The notes: a model not told the origin generated them from the sequence alone. Shown: positions 36,078 to 45,851, counted from the first letter of the stretch. The stretch: 64,000 nucleotides of DNA from Clostridium sp. D43t1_170807_H7 (GCF_015555905.1 NZ_JADNLK010000008.1:62001-126000); one strand, 5' to 3'. A program made the numbers and translations.

Positions 36078-36340
36078 TACAACTCTAATTGAATAAAGAA
36101 GAGTTGTTTCATAAATGAATCTCTAAATCTTTGATTTAGCAAGATGAATTTACAACTCTGATTGAATAAAGAAGAGTTGTTTCATAAATGAATCTCTAAA
36201 TCTTTGATTTAGCAAGATGAATTTACAACTCTGATTGAATAAAGAAGAGTTGTTTCATAAATGAATCTCTAAATCTTTGATTTAGCAAGATGAATTTACA
36301 ACTCTGATTGAATAAAGAAGAGTTGTTTCATATACATAAT
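36078..36340. repeat. 73-bp tandem array, four copies
   Basis: Units start at 36078, 36151, 36224 and 36297; the first has one substitution, the last is partial. Each unit holds ACAACTC...GAGTTGT (15-nt loop) and CTAAATC-ttt-GATTTAG. Middle copies are identical. There is no unique spacer between units, so it is not CRISPR. It ends 16 nt before the start codon of the pseudouridine synthase, and a further in-frame TTG of that gene sits inside the last copy. Confidence 0.85.
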
Positions 36341-36355
36341 ATAGGAGTTGATTTT

Positions 36356-37324
36356 TTGAAAATTGAAATAGGAACAAATGAGGCAGGTCAAAGACTAGAT
36401 AAGTTTTTGAGAAAATATTTAAAGGATGTACCTTTAAGTGCTATATTTAAGGCATTAAGAAAAGGTGATATAAGAGTAAATGGAGTAAAGAAAAAAGAAA
36501 ATTATTCTCTAGAATTAGGAGATGTTATTGAAATAAGATATATCCAAAGTAAGCAAGAGAAGAAAGAAGATTCATTTATAAAAGTAAATTATAGTGGACT
36601 TATGGTTACATATGAAGATGATAATATATTAATTGTTGAAAAATGGCCTGGCGTTTTAGTTCATCCAGACCAAAAAGGTGCGCAACCTTCACTTACTGAC
36701 TACGTACTATCATACCTACATGGAAAAGGTGACTATTTACCAGAGAAGGAAAAGACATTTACGCCAGCACCATGTAATAGATTAGATAGAAATACTTCAG
36801 GTGTTGTTATATTCGGTAAGAATTTTGAATCATTAAGAACAATGAATGAGATGATAAGAGAAGGTAAGGTAAAAAAATATTATAATGCTTTAGTAAAAGG
36901 AAAAATCAAAGACGGAATATATAAAGGTTATATCTCAAAAAATGAAAATGAAAACATATCAAAAGTATATGATGAAAAGAAGCCTAATACAAAAGAAATT
37001 TCTATGGAAGTAAAAACAGTTCAAACAAATGGAGCATATTCATTACTTGAAATTGATCTTATTACAGGTAGAAGTCATCAAATTAGAGCACATTTAAGTC
37101 ACTTAGGAAATCCTATAATAGGTGATTTTAAATATGGAGATAGAAAGTTAAATTCATTCTTTGATAATAAGTTTGGATTGAATTATCAGTTCCTTTATGC
37201 ATATAAACTTATATTTAAGGGAGCAGATGGAAAGCTAGAATATTTAAAAAATAAGACAATAGCAGAATCACTTCCACCAATGTTTAAGAAGATAAAGAAG
37301 GATGTATTTAAATTTACGATATAA
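36356..37324 (+). CDS. RluA-family pseudouridine synthase
   Basis: A 322-residue enzyme that isomerises uridine in large-subunit rRNA. An N-terminal S4-like domain (AGQRLDKFLRKYL, residues 10-22) is followed by the catalytic domain with the signature NRLDRNTSG carrying the catalytic Asp, then ITGRSHQIRAH. It belongs with RluC/RluD-type enzymes; the exact site cannot be told. I place the start at TTG 36356, 9 nt after GGAG; a further upstream in-frame TTG at 36308 lies in the repeat. TTG start and repeat array may lower translation. Confidence 0.9.
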   Translation: MKIEIGTNEAGQRLDKFLRKYLKDVPLSAIFKALRKGDIRVNGVKKKENYSLELGDVIEIRYIQSKQEKKEDSFIKVNYSGLMVTYEDDNILIVEKWPGVLVHPDQKGAQPSLTDYVLSYLHGKGDYLPEKEKTFTPAPCNRLDRNTSGVVIFGKNFESLRTMNEMIREGKVKKYYNALVKGKIKDGIYKGYISKNENENISKVYDEKKPNTKEISMEVKTVQTNGAYSLLEIDLITGRSHQIRAHLSHLGNPIIGDFKYGDRKLNSFFDNKFGLNYQFLYAYKLIFKGADGKLEYLKNKTIAESLPPMFKKIKKDVFKFTI

Positions 37325-37345
37325 GAAGGTATAAAGGGGAAAGTT

Positions 37346-38950
37346 ATGGAAGAAAAGTCAGTAGGTCGTAGTTTTCTTATCTTATCTGTAGCAGGGATAC
37401 TTGTTAAAGTATTATCAGCGGCATATATACCATTATTAAATGCTATTATAGGGCAAGATGGAATTGGAATATATAATGCAAGTTATTCATATTTTGTTTT
37501 TATATTAGCTATTACTAGTTTAGGAGCACAACCAGCAGTTGCGAAGGTTGTATCAGAATTAAGAGCTCAAGGGCATCATGAAGATGCCTTAAGAGCTATG
37601 AAGGTTGCAAGAACATACTTGGCTATTATAGGTGCTATTATTACAATAGCATTTATAGCTTTAGCTGAGATTATTGCTTCCGGAACAGAGTGGTCAGAAG
37701 CAGCTTTATCATTAAGATTTTTAGCTCCTACAGTATTTTTTAGTTGTATATTAGCAACATATAGAGGTTATATGCAAGGTACAGAAGATATGAAAACATT
37801 AGCGATATCTCAAGTGCTTGAGCAAATAGTTAATATAGTATTAAGTTTAATATTCGCATATGTGTTTATTCAAATTAGTATTGAATGGGGTAGTGCAGGT
37901 GGAACAGTAGGAACTACAATAGGAGCAATTGCAGCTTTAATATTCATATTAATAATGTATGATAAACTTGACTATGAAGGAAAAGCTGAAATAGAAAATA
38001 AATCTGAAAAGTATATAAGTAACAAAAAAATATTAAAGAAGCTTCTATTTTACGGAGTACCAATAATAATGGTAGCTGGATTGCAAAATGCAGGAAGTCT
38101 TGTTGATACTATAAATGTTAAATCAAGATTGCTTGCAGCAGGATTTTCAAATATAGAATCAAGAAGGTTATACGGTGTATTAGGTTATTATAATACATTA
38201 ATGAATGTACCTTTTGCATTAGTTACAGCATTAAGTGCTGCAATATTTCCTAAGATAATACAAGCATATACACAAAGGAATAGAAAAGAATTAAAGGCTC
38301 AGATGGCGTATAGTTTTAAGATAACTTATTTAATAACTATACCAGCAGCAGTAGGGTTATCTATGTTAAGTAAAGAAATATACTTAATGCTATTTAATAC
38401 AACAGCTGGATATGAGTTATTGAAATATGGTTCAGTTGTATTAATATTTATGTCTATATCTGCAATTCAAAATATTATATTACAAGGTATTAATAAAGTG
38501 TATTTGGTATTAAGTACAGCTTTTTTAAGTATAGTAATTAAATTTATTATTAATTATTTCTTGGTTTCTATAAAAGATATAAATATATTAGGAGCAATTT
38601 TTGCAAGCTTTTTTGCATTTTTAGTTCCTGTAATTATAAATCATAGAAGACTTAAAAGGATTTTTAAAATGAAAATTCCTATATTAAAATTAGCAATTAT
38701 ACCTACTATATCTTCAGCACTTATGGCTTTAGGGATTTTTGTTTGTAGAATTCCAATTGATAGAATTATGAATATTATTGGAAGAGGAAGAATTACAATT
38801 TGTTTTATTGTATTAATCCTTATAGGAGTTGGTGGATTGATATATTTAGTTGCTTTAATTTTCTTTGGGGGTATAAGCAAAAAAGATTTAGATATGATTT
38901 CACCTAGATTATTTACTTTATTACCAAGATTTTTAAGAAAAAATATGTAG
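37346..38950 (+). CDS. SpoVB-like polysaccharide/lipid flippase (MVF/PST family)
   Basis: A 534-residue integral membrane protein with about 14 hydrophobic helices. N-terminal VGRSFLILSVAGILVKVLSAAYIPLLNAIIG and GIYNASY match the MurJ/SpoVB/YtgP group. It likely moves an undecaprenyl-linked cell-wall or coat precursor across the membrane. It starts 21 nt after the pseudouridine synthase and has AAAGGGGAAAG upstream, so it is probably co-transcribed. Its relative SpoVB is at 39930 on the opposite strand. Confidence 0.85.
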   Translation: MEEKSVGRSFLILSVAGILVKVLSAAYIPLLNAIIGQDGIGIYNASYSYFVFILAITSLGAQPAVAKVVSELRAQGHHEDALRAMKVARTYLAIIGAIITIAFIALAEIIASGTEWSEAALSLRFLAPTVFFSCILATYRGYMQGTEDMKTLAISQVLEQIVNIVLSLIFAYVFIQISIEWGSAGGTVGTTIGAIAALIFILIMYDKLDYEGKAEIENKSEKYISNKKILKKLLFYGVPIIMVAGLQNAGSLVDTINVKSRLLAAGFSNIESRRLYGVLGYYNTLMNVPFALVTALSAAIFPKIIQAYTQRNRKELKAQMAYSFKITYLITIPAAVGLSMLSKEIYLMLFNTTAGYELLKYGSVVLIFMSISAIQNIILQGINKVYLVLSTAFLSIVIKFIINYFLVSIKDINILGAIFASFFAFLVPVIINHRRLKRIFKMKIPILKLAIIPTISSALMALGIFVCRIPIDRIMNIIGRGRITICFIVLILIGVGGLIYLVALIFFGGISKKDLDMISPRLFTLLPRFLRKNM

Positions 38951-38966
38951 AATAGAATTGTTAGAA

Positions 38967-39001
38967 GTTCATCATCTTATAGTAAGATGATGAGCTTTTT
39001 T
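38967..39001 (+). terminator. Terminator after the flippase
   Basis: 13-bp stem GTTCATCATCTTA/TAAGATGATGAGC with a 3-nt loop and TTTTTT. Confidence 0.92.
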
Positions 39002-39066
39002 AGTATTAACTAAAAAGTAAGTATTTGAATATTATATAAATAAGAAATGTTTTTTGGGGAGAGTAT

Positions 39067-39881
39067 ATGAAAGGGAAAAGAGAATCAAAAAACTGCAATC
39101 TAAATACTGATACTGGAGCACCCATATTTAATGATACTAGCTCCTTAACAGTTGGAGAAGATGGACCGGTTTTATTAAAAGATACTAATTTAGTTGATAA
39201 ACTTGCAGCATTTGATCGTGAAAGAATTCCGTAAAGAGTAGTGCATGCTAAAGGGTCAGGAGCACATGGTTATTTTGAAGTTACAAATTCTATGAAAGAT
39301 TATACAATTGCTAAAGTTTTTACTGAAGAAAATAAAAAAGTACCTGTCTTTGTTAGATTTTCTACTGTTATAGGGTCAGAGGGTTCGGTAGACACAGCAA
39401 GAGACCCTAGGGGATTTGCAGTAAAGTTTTACACAGATGATGGAAATTATGATTTAGTAGAAAATCATTTGCCAGTTTTTTTTATAAGAGATGCTATTAA
39501 ATTTCCAGATATGATTCACGCCTTTAAACCATCTCCAGATACTGGAGTAACAGATTTAAATAGGTTTTGGGATTTTATAGGCCTTAATCCTGAGTCAACA
39601 AATATGATTACTTTTTTATATTCAGATTTAGGTACAATAAAAAGTTTTAAAGAATGACATTAGATAGAAATCCAGATAACTTTTTTGAAGAGACGAATCA
39701 AGCAGCATTTGTACCATCCAATTTAGTTCCAGGAATAGAAGCATCAAATGATAAATTTTATAATATAGTTTGTGATTTGAAAGATGTAAAAAAAGATATT
39801 CAAGATAGAGTAATAGCTAATTTTCCAAAAGCTGATAAAGATTTTGGAAATAGAGTAAAGAAAGCTATAGGATACAAATAG
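39067..39881 (+). pseudogene. Catalase pseudogene
   Basis: Fragments of a heme catalase remain in order. Codon 56 is TAA (39232-39234) between DRERIP and [14 protein letters not shown], where catalases have Glu (GAA to TAA). The frame then stays open to 39657 with [20 protein letters not shown] and [17 protein letters not shown]. After [11 protein letters not shown] the frame shifts to [32 protein letters not shown], which should lie about 100 residues further on, so a deletion occurred. A second deletion joins this to the C-terminal [21 protein letters not shown]. Only about 270 of about 480 residues are left; inactive. Confidence 0.92.
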
Positions 39882-39885
39882 TATT

Positions 39886-39922
39886 AATAAGAAAAGTCTG
39901 AAAATTTCAGGCTTTTCTTATT
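39886..39922. terminator. Bidirectional terminator between catalase remnant and spoVB
   Basis: AATAAGAAAAG pairs with CTTTTCTTATT around an inner CTGAAAatttCAG. T-runs on either strand suit both transcripts. Confidence 0.8.
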
Positions 39923-39929
39923 GAGTATA

Positions 39930-41429
39930 TTAATCTTCATCTAGTCCAAATCTGCTTAGATATGCAAAAATACCAAAGGTTAAAGTGATAATAATTAAAT
40001 TTTTGCTTAAAAATAAACCATCTAACAATCTAGTTGTAAGTAAATTTAACATTAAATAAACTAATATCCCTATAAGGGAAAAAATAATTATATTATAAAT
40101 GGATAAATTTAATTCAATATGTTTCTTTACTTCATGTAGGTTTATTATTAAACCTAGAGTAGATGTAATAAATATTGTTATAATGTAAGAGAAAATATTT
40201 ATACTTGGTATTGCAGTAAAGAAGTAAAGGCATAATATTTCGGTAACAGAAACAATTATAGAGTTTCTTAAAATGATACTTTGTCTATTCAATCCATTTA
40301 AAATTCCAAACATTGTATTAGCTACAAAGAAAATAGGTGCTGATAAAGAAGAAAGCCTAATATATAGACCTAAGTCATCTCTTTGGAAAAACATTTGACC
40401 TAATGAATCAGGAATTAACTGACATATAATAGTAGTAGCCATACCTAATAAAAATGCGACTTTCAAAATAGTCTTAATTCTTGTAGAAGCATTATAATAA
40501 TCACCACTACTTATAGTTTGAGATAAATCTGGAACAAGTAATGTGTTGATTGAATTAACAACTATAAGAGGAAAGGTAACTATAGTTAAAGCCATTCCAT
40601 TAAACCTACCAATTAGATTAAGAGCAGAACTGTAATCAAGTCCAGATGCTACTAATTGTCTTGGCACAATTAATGTTGAAATTGTTGAAAATGCATTTCC
40701 TAAAAATCCATTTAAACATAAAGGTAAAGATATTATTAATACATTAAAAATTAGCTGAGCTCTACTTTCAGGTATTTCATTACTAGAAGGCATTCTCTTT
40801 TTAGTGTATTTATAATAGCAAAATAATAATAATAAGCTTTGCAATTCTCCTAATGCCAGTGATACATAAGCTAAAGTTACAATAGATGATAATGTTTGAG
40901 ATTTGAAAATATAAATTAATAAAGTGATAGTTATAATTCTCATAGCTTTTTCGGAGATATCTACAATAGCAGGTACTGTAATTTTAGATGTCCCATAAAA
41001 GAATCCTTTCAATATATTAGAAAGGGCAATAAATACCATTGCAGGACAAGTTACTTTAATAGCATTTAATGTTCTTGCATCTTTTATACCATATTGACTT
41101 ATGTATGGAGCTAGAAAAAAAACTAAAAATCCTATAACAATAGACCAAATTATGTTAAAGAAAGCAACAGAACGAATAGTTTTAAATAAATTATTATATT
41201 CTCCTTTTGAGCTATATATTGCAGCTCGTTGAGAAATAGCAGCTATAATACCTGCAGTCATTAAGCAAATAAACAGGTTGTATACAGGCATTACTAAACC
41301 ATAAAGAGCAACTCCTTCAGGTCCAGCTAAATTATTCAAGTACATAGAGAAAATGAAGCCTAGTATTCCGGTTGTTATATTAGCTGCTGTAAGAAAAAAT
41401 GAATTTTTAAAAAATATATCTTTCTCCAA
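39930..41429 (-). CDS. spoVB: Stage V sporulation protein B (flippase)
   Basis: A 499-residue membrane protein with about 14 hydrophobic helices. It opens KNSFFLTAANITTGILGFIFSMYLNNLAGPEGVALYGLVMPVYNL, the SpoVB pattern. SpoVB is needed for spore cortex peptidoglycan, probably flipping lipid II or a related lipid-linked precursor. It is transcribed alone and points at the catalase remnant. Upstream in its leader I see no consensus sigma-E promoter I would defend. Confidence 0.88.
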   Translation of the reverse strand: MEKDIFFKNSFFLTAANITTGILGFIFSMYLNNLAGPEGVALYGLVMPVYNLFICLMTAGIIAAISQRAAIYSSKGEYNNLFKTIRSVAFFNIIWSIVIGFLVFFLAPYISQYGIKDARTLNAIKVTCPAMVFIALSNILKGFFYGTSKITVPAIVDISEKAMRIITITLLIYIFKSQTLSSIVTLAYVSLALGELQSLLLLFCYYKYTKKRMPSSNEIPESRAQLIFNVLIISLPLCLNGFLGNAFSTISTLIVPRQLVASGLDYSSALNLIGRFNGMALTIVTFPLIVVNSINTLLVPDLSQTISSGDYYNASTRIKTILKVAFLLGMATTIICQLIPDSLGQMFFQRDDLGLYIRLSSLSAPIFFVANTMFGILNGLNRQSIILRNSIIVSVTEILCLYFFTAIPSINIFSYIITIFITSTLGLIINLHEVKKHIELNLSIYNIIIFSLIGILVYLMLNLLTTRLLDGLFLSKNLIIITLTFGIFAYLSRFGLDED

Positions 41430-41625
41430 AGTTAATTAGCCCCCTTAAGTAAAGTTTGTAAGTCTACTTTCAAAATGAATTTTTTAGTATAAAACTTGTA
41501 GTGAATTACATTAATACTTATTCGGTAAAACAAGATAATATGATATTAACTAGTTATTATTTAATTATTAAGTAATATTTTATTAGTATGAAAATATAAA
41601 TAAAAATATAAAGGGGGAGGGAGTA

Positions 41626-42900
41626 ATGTGGCGATTTTTAAAGTTTGTAGTATTTTCAATAATAATTGTGACTTTATCATTTGGAATTTATAAACTTAGT
41701 AATAGATATGATTTAAATCTTATTTATAAAAATGTAGATTGGTCTATAAATACAAAAGGTTTAGAGGGTGCAGTTTCTTTTGACTTTGATAAAGAAAATA
41801 ACTTATACATAGCATTTAAAAATACTATTAAGATGATCAATAAGGATAATAAAGAGGAAATTTTACTTTATGATAAGTGTTTAAATATATATGATATAGC
41901 TTGCTATAATGATGATATTATAATTGCAAGTGATAATAGAGTGCTATTGTACGATGTAAATAAGGAGCAATATACAGAGTTAATTAATGGTTTACCTAAT
42001 AATGGGCTTAATTACAAAACAAATATTATTTTGAATGGAGAGTATTTATATGTGAGTATAGGATCCAATACTAATTCTGGAGTTGTTGATGAGAATAATA
42101 AAAATGAGGATAAAGCATCTTTTGAGTGGGAGTCGACTGGAATAGGGTATAGTAACAATTATGCATTTACACCCTTTGGGGAAGGCATTACTGAAGGACA
42201 GAAAATTAAGGAAAATGCTTTGAGTAACGCAAGTATTTTGAGATACGACTTAAATAGCAAAGAATTTATAACATATGCTACAGGGATTAGAAATGTTGAA
42301 GGGTTAGCAGTAAATAGTATAGGAAAGTTAACAGCTATAGTTGGAGGTATGGAAGATAATGGAGTCAGATCTGTTAAAGATGATGTGGATTATATATATG
42401 ATATAAAAGAAAAAGCTTGGTATGGATGGCCAGATTTCAGTGGAGGAGATCCTATTACATCTCCAAGATTTTCAGATGGAACTAACAAGTTATCATTTGT
42501 TATAGCTAATCATCCAACAGAAGTTACTTTAGCGCCTAGATATCAGCATGATAAAGTATCTGCTCTAAGTGGATTAACTATTGACTATGAAGGAAAATGT
42601 TTTCCTAAGGATACGGTAATATTTGCAGATAATGTAGAAAACTATATATATGTTTTAACTGAAGATGATGCATCAAAAGCAATATTAGCATTAGATAAGG
42701 AAAGTCATGTAGAAAAAATAAGATATAATGATGCAAATATATATATATTGGATAGTAAAGGGGGTTGTTTATACAAGATAGGTGGCCAAGTAAATACAAC
42801 TATATTCAATTTACCAAATGTAATTTGGATATTTATTATAGTTTTTGTAATGTCAATAATAATAGCTCTAATGTATAAAATTAAGATTAGAAAAAAATAA
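41626..42900 (+). CDS. Membrane-anchored beta-propeller, glucose/sorbosone dehydrogenase-like
   Basis: A 424-residue protein with a transmembrane helix near each end (about 5-22 and 394-416), leaving a central extracytoplasmic beta-propeller. FDKENNLYIAF, ILRYDLNSKEFITYATGIRNVEGLAV and AWYGWPDFSGGDPIT resemble the GSDH/PQQ-type fold; the NPEGLAF-like and WPDF motifs are characteristic. PQQ biosynthesis is unlikely in clostridia, so the protein may bind another ligand or act as a scaffold. GGGGGAGGGAG precedes the ATG. Confidence 0.7.
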   Translation: MWRFLKFVVFSIIIVTLSFGIYKLSNRYDLNLIYKNVDWSINTKGLEGAVSFDFDKENNLYIAFKNTIKMINKDNKEEILLYDKCLNIYDIACYNDDIIIASDNRVLLYDVNKEQYTELINGLPNNGLNYKTNIILNGEYLYVSIGSNTNSGVVDENNKNEDKASFEWESTGIGYSNNYAFTPFGEGITEGQKIKENALSNASILRYDLNSKEFITYATGIRNVEGLAVNSIGKLTAIVGGMEDNGVRSVKDDVDYIYDIKEKAWYGWPDFSGGDPITSPRFSDGTNKLSFVIANHPTEVTLAPRYQHDKVSALSGLTIDYEGKCFPKDTVIFADNVENYIYVLTEDDASKAILALDKESHVEKIRYNDANIYILDSKGGCLYKIGGQVNTTIFNLPNVIWIFIIVFVMSIIIALMYKIKIRKK

Positions 42901-42910
42901 ATAGTAACAT

Positions 42911-42949
42911 AAAAATATTTTGAAATTTATTTTCAAAATATTTTTTTGC
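42911..42949 (+). terminator. Terminator after the beta-propeller gene
   Basis: AAATATTTTGAAA pairs with TTTCAAAATATTT, then TTTTG. Confidence 0.85.
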
Positions 42950-43117
42950 ATTAATATAGATAAATGAGGTAATATACATGAGTAAGAATAAATACTACAA
43001 AATCTGAATACATAATAAAAAATATGATTTAACTTAAAATAATTTACATAATTATACAAACATGATAGTAAAATTTATAAAGAATTAAAATTTTTTTATT
43101 TTAGGGGTGTGGTATTT

Positions 43118-43615
43118 ATGGGAAAAACAATTATATTAAACTTAAGCAATATAAAATTAACAGGAGATGTATTAGACGTTGGAGAAAGTTATGGTGTAAT
43201 ATATAATATTTCAAAAGATACTATAGATGAAGTCTCAGTAGATTTATTAGAAGGTACAATTGATGAAAAAAATACTTATGGAGAGTATGATACTTGTACA
43301 GTGTTTTTTTATTTAAGCAGCATATGGAGGGAGTCTAATAAAGTTAATTTAATTAGAGAAGCTAGTAAGTTAGTTAAGGTTGGAGGAGAAATATATATAT
43401 GGGATATAAATAAAGAAATTGGTGAAGTATCAAATAATAAGGTTATGGCAGTATTACCATCAGGAAAAATAAAGGAGTTTGAGTTTAAAAATTTAAACCC
43501 GCTCTCTAAATCAAATATAGATGATACAAAAAGAATGTTGAGTGATATATATGATATAAAAGAAGAAAAAGTTTGGGAAGACATTTTTTTTGTAAGAGGT
43601 GAAAAAATAAAGTAA
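43118..43615 (+). CDS. SAM methyltransferase-like small protein
   Basis: A 165-residue protein with a Rossmann-like pattern: GDVLDVGESYGVIY (motif I, degenerate glycine loop, residues 14-27), YDTCTVFFYLSS (motif IV-like) and KLVKVGGEIYIWD (motif V). It looks like a class I SAM-dependent methyltransferase, short at the C-terminus. ATG 43118 is preceded by TTAGGGGTG with good spacing; the GTG at 43109 overlaps that sequence. The radical SAM gene begins 21 nt later, so both are probably co-transcribed. Substrate unknown. Confidence 0.65.
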   Translation: MGKTIILNLSNIKLTGDVLDVGESYGVIYNISKDTIDEVSVDLLEGTIDEKNTYGEYDTCTVFFYLSSIWRESNKVNLIREASKLVKVGGEIYIWDINKEIGEVSNNKVMAVLPSGKIKEFEFKNLNPLSKSNIDDTKRMLSDIYDIKEEKVWEDIFFVRGEKIK

Positions 43616-43636
43616 TTAAACGAAAGGAAGAAAAAA

Positions 43637-45313
43637 ATGAAGGTATTATTAACAGCTATAAATTCAAAATTTGTTCATAGCAATTTAGCGGTTAGATATT
43701 TAAAGGCGTTTACGGAGGATATGGATTATGAATGCCAAATAAGAGAATTTTCAATAAATGATAGAGATGAAAAAATATTAGAGGAGATAATTAAAGAAAA
43801 AGCAGATGTAGTAGCTTTTTCAACATATATTTGGAATATAGAAATAGTTAAAAGGTTATCAAATTTAATAAAGTTAGTGGACGAGAATATAAAAATTGTT
43901 TATGGTGGGCCTGAAGTTTCTTATGATAGTTTAAATATACTAAAAGAACTTTCTGGAGATTATGTAATTCAAGGAGAGGGAGAAAAAACTTATAGGGAGT
44001 TTGTAGAATATTTACTTGGAGCTAGAAGTATAAGGGATATTAGAGGCCTGTACTTTAAGGAAAATAATGAAGTTATTAGTAACGGTAATAGACCACTTAT
44101 GAATATGGATGAAATAGTGTTTCCATATAAGGAAGATGAAAATTTAGATAATAAAATAGTATACTATGAAGCTTCTAGAGGTTGTCCTTTTAATTGTAAA
44201 TATTGTCTTTCTTCCACTACACATGGTGTGAGATTTTTAAATATAGAAAGAGTTAAAAAGGAATTACAATATTTTATAAATAAAAAAGTTAGATTAGTTA
44301 AGTTTGTTGATAGAACATTTAATTGTAATTTTAAATTTTCAATGGCTATATGGGAATTCTTAATAAATGCAGATACTAATACACAATTCCATTTTGAAAT
44401 TTCTGCAGATATATTAAAACCACAGGAATTAGAGTTGTTAAGAAAAGCGCCAAAGGATAGATTCCAATTTGAGGTAGGTGTACAAACAACTAATGATGAG
44501 GTGTTAAATAAAATAAATAGATTTGTTAATTTTAGTGATATAAAAGAAAAGGTAGTTGAATTGCTTGAGATTAAAAATATTAAGCAACATTTAGACTTAA
44601 TAGCAGGCTTGCCAGGAGAAGATATAGTATCATTTAAAAAATCATTTAATGATGTTTATAGTATAGGACCAGAAGAAATCCAGTTAGGATTTTTAAAATT
44701 ACTTAGAGGATCTTCTATGAGAGAAGAAGCTGAAGAGTATGGAATGAAGTATTCTCCATATCCTCCATATGAAATATTACAAACTAATGATATATCATAT
44801 GATGAACTTTTAATATTAAAAAAAGTAGAAAGTATGGTTGATAAATATTATAACTCTCAAAAATTCAACAACATAATAAAATATTTAATAAAAAGCTTTG
44901 AAACTCCATATGATTTTTATTTAGAATTAGGAAATTATTTTGATAAAAAAGGATACTTTGATAGAAATATAGGAAATAGTGAGTATTATAAAGTATTTTT
45001 AGATTTTAATATGGATATAACAAAGTTAGATAGTGAAATATTAAGAGATATAATAAAATATGATTATTTAATGTTTAATAAAAGGAGGGGAATGCCTGAG
45101 TTTTTAGGAAAAGGATTAGAAAAGAAAGCTGAAAATGAAATTAAGGATCTGCTTAGAGAGGAATACTCTTTTAAAGATTACTACATTGAAAGTTTTGTTA
45201 TAAATATAGATGATTTTATACAAAATAATTGTATAAATAGGGAAAAGGTATATTTCCTATGTTCATATGAAGGTGAAATGATTGATATAACTAAAAAAGT
45301 AAAACAGAATTAA
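43637..45313 (+). CDS. B12-binding radical SAM protein (DUF4080-type)
   Basis: A 558-residue enzyme with an N-terminal cobalamin-binding domain (about 1-140, VVAFSTYIWN, IVYGGPEVSYD, VIQGEGE) followed by the radical SAM domain with CPFNCKYC (three Cys of the [4Fe-4S] cluster) and downstream GVQTTNDEVL and DLIAGLPGE. A helical C-terminal region of about 150 residues follows, as in DUF4080 proteins. Fourteen bases before the ATG is AAAGGAAG. The reaction, perhaps a methylation or other carbon-carbon modification, is unknown. Confidence 0.85.
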   Translation: MKVLLTAINSKFVHSNLAVRYLKAFTEDMDYECQIREFSINDRDEKILEEIIKEKADVVAFSTYIWNIEIVKRLSNLIKLVDENIKIVYGGPEVSYDSLNILKELSGDYVIQGEGEKTYREFVEYLLGARSIRDIRGLYFKENNEVISNGNRPLMNMDEIVFPYKEDENLDNKIVYYEASRGCPFNCKYCLSSTTHGVRFLNIERVKKELQYFINKKVRLVKFVDRTFNCNFKFSMAIWEFLINADTNTQFHFEISADILKPQELELLRKAPKDRFQFEVGVQTTNDEVLNKINRFVNFSDIKEKVVELLEIKNIKQHLDLIAGLPGEDIVSFKKSFNDVYSIGPEEIQLGFLKLLRGSSMREEAEEYGMKYSPYPPYEILQTNDISYDELLILKKVESMVDKYYNSQKFNNIIKYLIKSFETPYDFYLELGNYFDKKGYFDRNIGNSEYYKVFLDFNMDITKLDSEILRDIIKYDYLMFNKRRGMPEFLGKGLEKKAENEIKDLLREEYSFKDYYIESFVINIDDFIQNNCINREKVYFLCSYEGEMIDITKKVKQN

Positions 45314-45410
45314 TATTATGAAAAGTATATAAAAAACAAATAGATTTTTTGGAAAATGAATAATTATTGTAATATTAAAATGTTGTTTAGGAAATGTTAA
45401 CAAAAAAAAG

Positions 45411-45438
45411 TTGAAAAATTGTAAAAACAGTGTATAAT
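45411..45438 (+). promoter_or_regulatory. Promoter of the V-ATPase operon
   Basis: TTGAAA (45411-45416), 16-nt spacer, TATAAT (45433-45438), 87 nt before the first TTG start. Confidence 0.7.
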
Positions 45439-45524
45439 TAATAAAGAGATAAAAAGTAATTAATACTATATAAAGTATTAATATTTATATTATCCAACTT
45501 GTATATAGTAAAGGTGGTGAGACT

Positions 45525-45851
45525 TTGGCATTAGAGGCAATTAATGAGATAAAAGAAGCTGAAAAAAAAGCAGAATTAATAATTTCAGAAGCTAAGCAAA
45601 AAGCAAAAGAAATTGTTAGTGATGCAGCTAAAGAAGCAGAAGTCAAATATGACGAAATAATAAATGGTGCTAAAATAAAAGCTAATAATTTATTAAATGC
45701 GGCTTTAGAAGAAGGAAATAGCAGTGCACAACCTATTTTAAATATGGGTGAAAAAGACATAGAGGCTATACGTAATATGTCTCAAGAAGTAAAAGATAAT
45801 GCTATTAATATAGTTGTTGAGAGGATAGTGAAGATTCATGGCAATAGTTAA
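45525..45851 (+). CDS. V-type ATPase stalk subunit G/H
   Basis: A 108-residue coiled-coil protein, rich in Ala, Glu and Lys (EAEKKAELIISEAKQKAKEIV), forming the peripheral stator with subunit E. It starts at TTG 45525 after AAAGGTGGTGAG and overlaps the next gene by 14 nt. First gene of the nine-gene operon G/H-I-K-E-C-F-A-B-D, the order of the E. hirae ntp operon. Confidence 0.88.
   Translation: MALEAINEIKEAEKKAELIISEAKQKAKEIVSDAAKEAEVKYDEIINGAKIKANNLLNAALEEGNSSAQPILNMGEKDIEAIRNMSQEVKDNAINIVVERIVKIHGNS

Noticed and set aside
36078-36340. CRISPR array
   Set aside because: The 73-bp units are contiguous with no unique spacers and no cas gene is near.
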